From positions 1 to 7,785 of the forward strand of contig VAZS01000154.1 in the NCBI GenBank assembly GCA_005884855.1: DNA of 7,785 bases, given 5' to 3'. The position numbers and the translations under genes were made by a program. The first letter of the stretch is position 1, and each line of letters opens with the position of its first letter. Positions 4,670-7,785 of the stretch are shown one piece after another. The DNA is from Alphaproteobacteria bacterium (lineage in GTDB: Bacteria; Pseudomonadota; Alphaproteobacteria; Rhizobiales; Xanthobacteraceae). The notes beneath the pieces were generated by a model that was not told the DNA's origin, did not search any database, and saw only the letters and a program-made list of their open reading frames with translations.

Positions 4670-6535
4670 ATGTTCAAACGAATTTTGATCGCAAACCGCG
4701 GCGAGATCGCCTGCCGGATCATCAAAACTGCCCGGCGGATGGGGATCGAGACGGTCGCCGTTTATTCTGAGGCTGACCGCGATGCACTGCACGTCGAAAT
4801 GGCCGATGAGGCCGTTCTGATCGGGCCGCCGGCCGCCGCTGAGAGCTATCTGGCGATGGAGAAAATCATCGAGGCTTGCCGCAAGACCGGCGCGGAGGCC
4901 GTGCACCCCGGCTATGGGTTCCTGTCGGAGCGCGAAGCCTTTCCGCGCGCGCTTGGCAAGGCGGGTATCGTCTTTATCGGACCCAATGCGAGCGCGATCG
5001 CCGCGATGGGCGACAAAATCGAATCCAAGAAGGCGGCGGCAAAGGCCGCTGTCTCAACCGTGCCGGGCTTTCTTGGTGTGATCGAGGATGAAAAGCACGC
5101 GGTGAAGATCGCCGATGGCATCGGCTATCCGGTGATGATCAAGGCCTCCGCCGGCGGCGGCGGCAAGGGCATGCGGATCGCGCATTCGAGGGGCGAAGTC
5201 GCCGAAGGTTTTAATCTCGCCAAAGCTGAGGCCAAGTCGTCGTTCGGCGATGACCGGGTTTTCATCGAAAAATTCATCGTCAATCCCCGTCACATTGAGA
5301 TCCAGGTGCTGGGGGACAAGCACGGCAATGTCATTTACCTGGGCGAGCGCGAATGTTCGATCCAGCGCCGCAATCAGAAAGTCATCGAGGAAGCGCCGTC
5401 GCCGCTGCTGGATGAGACCACCCGCCGCAAAATGGGTGAACAGGCTGTCGCGCTTGCGACGGCCGTGAATTACGATTCCGCAGGCACCGTCGAATTCGTC
5501 GCCGGTCAGGACAAAAGCTTTTACTTTCTGGAGGTATACGCGGAGGATCCGTTCCGGAATTTCCTGCCTTCAATCGGCCGGCTGGTAAAATATCGCCCTC
5601 CGGCCGAGAGCAGCGCTGGCGGCATCACCGTCCGCAACGACACTGGTGTGCAGGAAGGCGGCGAGATCTCGATCTATTACGATCCGATGATCGCCAAGCT
5701 TGTGACTCACGCGCCCTCGCGCGCCGCCGCTATCGAGGCGCAAGCGACCGCGCTCGATTCATTCTACATCGACGGCATCCGCCACAACATCCCATTCCTG
5801 TCGGCGCTGATGCTTCATCCTCGCTGGCGTGAGGGCAAGCTGTCGACCGGCTTCATATCGGAAGAATTTCCGAAGGGATTCGCGGTTCGCAATCCTGAAG
5901 GTGAGATCGCGCGGCGGTTGGCCGCGGTTGGGGCGGCGATCGATCATGTGCTCGGCGAACGCAAGCGGCAGATTTCCGGCCAACTGACCGGCCGGCCGGT
6001 GCAGCGCGAACGCCGGCGCACGGTGTGGCTTGACCGCGCCGAGATCGAACTCGATGTTGCGCGTGAACCGGCAGGCATCGCCATACGCTTCTTGGCCGCC
6101 GACGGCGCACTTGGCAATCCACACCTTCTGGTCTCGCCTTGGAAACCCGGCGATCCGGTCTGGCAGGGCACGATCGACAATCATTTGGTGGCGATGCAGG
6201 TGCGTCCGATCCCCAACGGTATCCGGCTTGCGCACCAGGGATATGAAGTCGCGGTGAACGTCTTTACCGAATCCGAAGCAGGCGCGGCGCGGCTGATGCC
6301 AATAGGCGCAAAAGCCGATAGCGGCAAGAAACTGCTCTGTCCGATGCCGGGATTGGTGGTGTCGATTGCGGTGACCGAGGGGCAGGAGGTCAAGGCCGGC
6401 GAAACGCTTGCGGTAGTGGAAGCGATGAAGATGCAGAATGTGCTGCGCGCCGAAAGGGACGGCACGGTGAAAAAGATTCACGCCGCTGCCGGGGCCACAA
6501 TGGCGGTCGACGCCCTGATTCTCGAATTCGCGTAA
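4670..6535 (+). CDS. pccA: Propionyl-CoA carboxylase alpha subunit, missing ~50 residues of its active site
   Basis: 621 residues from ATG 4670 (MFKRILIANRGEIACR, the conserved family start). A TTG at 4655 would add five residues but is unlikely. Domains: biotin carboxylase N-terminal and ATP-grasp (1 to ~435) with the ASAGGGGKGM loop (Lys158), His208, QRRNQK (Lys237), Glu275 and Glu288; a biotin transferase linker (~440-550); and a C-terminal biotin carrier domain with AMKM, biotin on Lys587 (codon 6428-6430). The full enzyme uses ATP and bicarbonate to carboxylate biotin for propionyl-CoA to methylmalonyl-CoA. Oddity: after FYFLE (Glu288) the protein jumps straight to VYAEDPFRNFLPS. The family segment from MNTRLQVEHPVTE to AVESR, about 50 residues with the catalytic Asn, Arg, Gln and Glu, is absent. 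621 plus 50 gives the usual ~670. The frame is intact, so a protein could be made, but carboxylase activity is not expected. A partner beta subunit is not in the window. Confidence 0.9.
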   Translation: MFKRILIANRGEIACRIIKTARRMGIETVAVYSEADRDALHVEMADEAVLIGPPAAAESYLAMEKIIEACRKTGAEAVHPGYGFLSEREAFPRALGKAGIVFIGPNASAIAAMGDKIESKKAAAKAAVSTVPGFLGVIEDEKHAVKIADGIGYPVMIKASAGGGGKGMRIAHSRGEVAEGFNLAKAEAKSSFGDDRVFIEKFIVNPRHIEIQVLGDKHGNVIYLGERECSIQRRNQKVIEEAPSPLLDETTRRKMGEQAVALATAVNYDSAGTVEFVAGQDKSFYFLEVYAEDPFRNFLPSIGRLVKYRPPAESSAGGITVRNDTGVQEGGEISIYYDPMIAKLVTHAPSRAAAIEAQATALDSFYIDGIRHNIPFLSALMLHPRWREGKLSTGFISEEFPKGFAVRNPEGEIARRLAAVGAAIDHVLGERKRQISGQLTGRPVQRERRRTVWLDRAEIELDVAREPAGIAIRFLAADGALGNPHLLVSPWKPGDPVWQGTIDNHLVAMQVRPIPNGIRLAHQGYEVAVNVFTESEAGAARLMPIGAKADSGKKLLCPMPGLVVSIAVTEGQEVKAGETLAVVEAMKMQNVLRAERDGTVKKIHAAAGATMAVDALILEFA

Positions 6536-6608
6536 ACACGAGACGAAGAGCACGCCTGTTCTGGATTGTTTCTCCGGTATCGCCACGGATCTCGGTTTCG
6601 AACTCGGC

Positions 6609-7349
6609 ATGTTCGGCGGCTCGGTGGCTTCGCTCGCGGTACTAGGCGATCCCGATGTCACATTGATTACGTTGACCGAGCTCGCCGAGCAGATGCGCCG
6701 GATGTCGCGCGCGGCAGCGTTGCCGGTGCTGGTCGATGCGGACCACGGCTATGGCAACGCACTAAACGTTCGTCGCACGGTCGAGGAATTGGAAACGGCG
6801 GGCGCGGCTGGCCTTACGATTGAGGACACCTTGTTGCCGCAGGCGTTTGCTCAAAGCCGGACACAACTGATTTCGCTCGACGAAGGCGTCGGGAAGATCA
6901 AGGCAGCGCTGGATGCGCGCGGCGACCCCTCGCTTGTGATCATGGCGCGCACCGGTGCGGTATCGATCACCGGCCTCGAAGACGCGATCACACGCGCCAA
7001 GGCTTATGAGGCGACCGGAGTCGATGCGTTGTTCTTCACCGGCATCAAAAAGCCTGCGGAACTGGAAGCGATCACGAACGCGACGACACTGCCGATCGTC
7101 TTGGGCGGTGCGCCAGAAGAAATGTCCGATCTCAGCTATGTCAGGGAGCAACGGGTTCGAATTGCGTTGCAGGGGCACGCCTCATTCGGCGCGGCGACCG
7201 AAGCGGTTTACCAGACGCTTAAAGCTTTGCGCGAGGGATTGCCGCCGAAGGATCTGAAGGGCCTTGCATCGCCAGCGCTGATGGCACGCCTCACGCGGGA
7301 GCAACACGTGAGGACGCGAAGCGACGAATTTCTTGGACTCACAAAATAG
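6609..7349 (+). CDS. Isocitrate lyase/PEP mutase-superfamily enzyme (oxaloacetate decarboxylase-like), 5'-truncated
   Basis: 246 residues from the first in-frame ATG. A TIM-barrel enzyme of the isocitrate lyase/PEP mutase superfamily, closest by eye to the Pseudomonas oxaloacetate decarboxylase type. Motifs: GGSVASL (strand 1 region), LVDADHGYGN with Asp43 and Asp45 for Mg binding, TIEDT (Glu72, Asp73), MARTGA (Arg114), and IALQGHASF with His190. The likely reaction is decarboxylation of oxaloacetate or a related 2-oxo acid; another C-C lyase is possible. The true beginning is missing. Homologous sequence (IATDLGFELG) lies in frame upstream of 6609, back to about 6558, yet that frame has no ATG, GTG or TTG before a stop at 6516-6518. 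Full-length relatives are ~285-290 residues. The ATG at 6609 has no visible ribosome binding site. Only 73 bases separate it from the pccA stop. Confidence 0.75.
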   Translation: MFGGSVASLAVLGDPDVTLITLTELAEQMRRMSRAAALPVLVDADHGYGNALNVRRTVEELETAGAAGLTIEDTLLPQAFAQSRTQLISLDEGVGKIKAALDARGDPSLVIMARTGAVSITGLEDAITRAKAYEATGVDALFFTGIKKPAELEAITNATTLPIVLGGAPEEMSDLSYVREQRVRIALQGHASFGAATEAVYQTLKALREGLPPKDLKGLASPALMARLTREQHVRTRSDEFLGLTK

Positions 7350-7649
7350 ATGACAGCCGCAATTCGCCAGGTAACGATCGTCGGCCGCGTCCAAGGTGTC
7401 GGCTATCGCGCCTGGGTCGAGCACCGGGCGAGGGCGCGCGGCTTGGAAGGATGGGTGCGCAACCGCAGGGACGGCCGCGTGGAAGCGCTGTTTGCCGGGC
7501 CGGCGGAGGTCGTATCCGAAATGATTGCGTCATGCCGGCGCGGCCCGTCATCGGCGCGGGTCGAGGCGGTTCAGGAAGAAGGCGCAAGTCCGGAAGCGCT
7601 GAAACTGCGTCGGGCGGGCGAGCGGTTTTCGGTCCTGCCGACAGAGTGA
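7350..7649 (+). CDS. acyP: Acylphosphatase
   Basis: 99 residues, the usual size (~90-100). Acylphosphatases hydrolyse the carboxyl-phosphate bond of acyl phosphates such as acetyl phosphate or 1,3-bisphosphoglycerate; small and cytoplasmic. Both family signatures are present: [11 protein letters not shown] (12-22), with the phosphate-binding loop and catalytic Arg20, and [18 protein letters not shown] (34-51) with catalytic Asn38. The ATG directly follows the TAG of the preceding gene (7347-7349) with no intervening base, and no strong Shine-Dalgarno is seen, so translation is probably coupled. It is the last gene of the pccA run; I see no intrinsic terminator in the 136 bases that follow. 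Confidence 0.95.
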   Translation: MTAAIRQVTIVGRVQGVGYRAWVEHRARARGLEGWVRNRRDGRVEALFAGPAEVVSEMIASCRRGPSSARVEAVQEEGASPEALKLRRAGERFSVLPTE

Positions 7650-7765
7650 TGCTGCTCGTGCGCTGTCCTTCCAATGGTGAGATTTGGCTTGAAGACTTGC
7701 GAGCGTTCCAGGCGAACTCTCACGCCGTGGTGACAACGATTAGCGAACTGTTACTGAACCCTCGT

Positions 7766-7770
7766 GGAGG
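7766..7770 (+). promoter_or_regulatory. Possible ribosome binding site for a gene beyond the window
   Basis: GGAGG followed by AACGAAAGACTTATT reaches the window edge without a start codon. The A-rich spacer looks like the leader of a rightward gene starting at or just after the edge. A start beyond 7785 would give a spacing of at least 15 bases, longer than ideal, so this is tentative. Confidence 0.3.
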
Positions 7771-7785
7771 AACGAAAGACTTATT

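Noticed and set aside
5759..6661. 300-codon minus-strand frame
   Set aside because: Antisense to conserved PccA sequence; no recognisable content.
7650..7785. Gene or terminator after the acylphosphatase
   Set aside because: Only a weak 5-bp inverted repeat (GACAG/CTGTC) with a wide loop and no complete coding frame in sense with its neighbours.

Overview
The window is high-GC DNA (low only in a lysine-codon-rich gene) with compact operons on both strands. Its protein sequences most resemble those of Bradyrhizobium/Rhodopseudomonas-type Alphaproteobacteria. That placement rests on how the proteins read, not on a database search.

Layout, left to right. (1) 1-132 (+): the last codons of an EamA/DMT-type membrane transporter, apparently broken by a one-base frameshift. 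(2) 213-461 (-): a very lysine-rich 82-residue histone H1-like protein with its own promoter and a strong intrinsic terminator. (3) 708-1367 (-): a 1-Cys (Prx6-type) peroxiredoxin with a good sigma70-like promoter. A terminator-like hairpin sits on the same strand just upstream of that promoter. (4) 1733-2314 (+): an unrecognised protein with a probable C-terminal membrane segment. It ends at a textbook intrinsic terminator that lies inside the 3' end of the convergent gene. (5) 2348-4198 (-): an exported alkaline-phosphatase-superfamily (nucleotide pyrophosphatase/phosphodiesterase-like) enzyme. (6) 4199-4669: a 471-base divergent intergenic region with a ~60-bp direct repeat (one copy beside each gene), several inverted repeats and a perfect 16-bp palindrome. 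(7) 4670-7649 (+): a tight run of the biotin-containing alpha subunit of propionyl-CoA carboxylase (pccA), an isocitrate lyase/PEP mutase-superfamily enzyme resembling oxaloacetate decarboxylase, and an acylphosphatase. (8) 7650-7785: no gene start visible; a purine-rich GGAGG near the edge may serve a gene beyond the window.

Functionally, the right half is central carbon metabolism. PccA would carry biotin and make carboxybiotin for propionyl-CoA carboxylation, the next enzyme would act on a C3/C4 2-oxo acid, and the acylphosphatase hydrolyses acyl phosphates. The left half is housekeeping and stress: peroxide removal and nucleoid binding.

The window does not look like a defence island, mobile element or biosynthetic cluster, and I see no new multi-gene system. 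Its unusual feature is damage. PccA lacks about 50 residues exactly at the biotin carboxylase active site, the next gene has lost its start codon and first ~20-30 codons, and the transporter is frameshifted. These may be real decay or assembly/sequencing errors; raw reads would decide. The repeat and hairpin structure in front of pccA is the other item worth following up.
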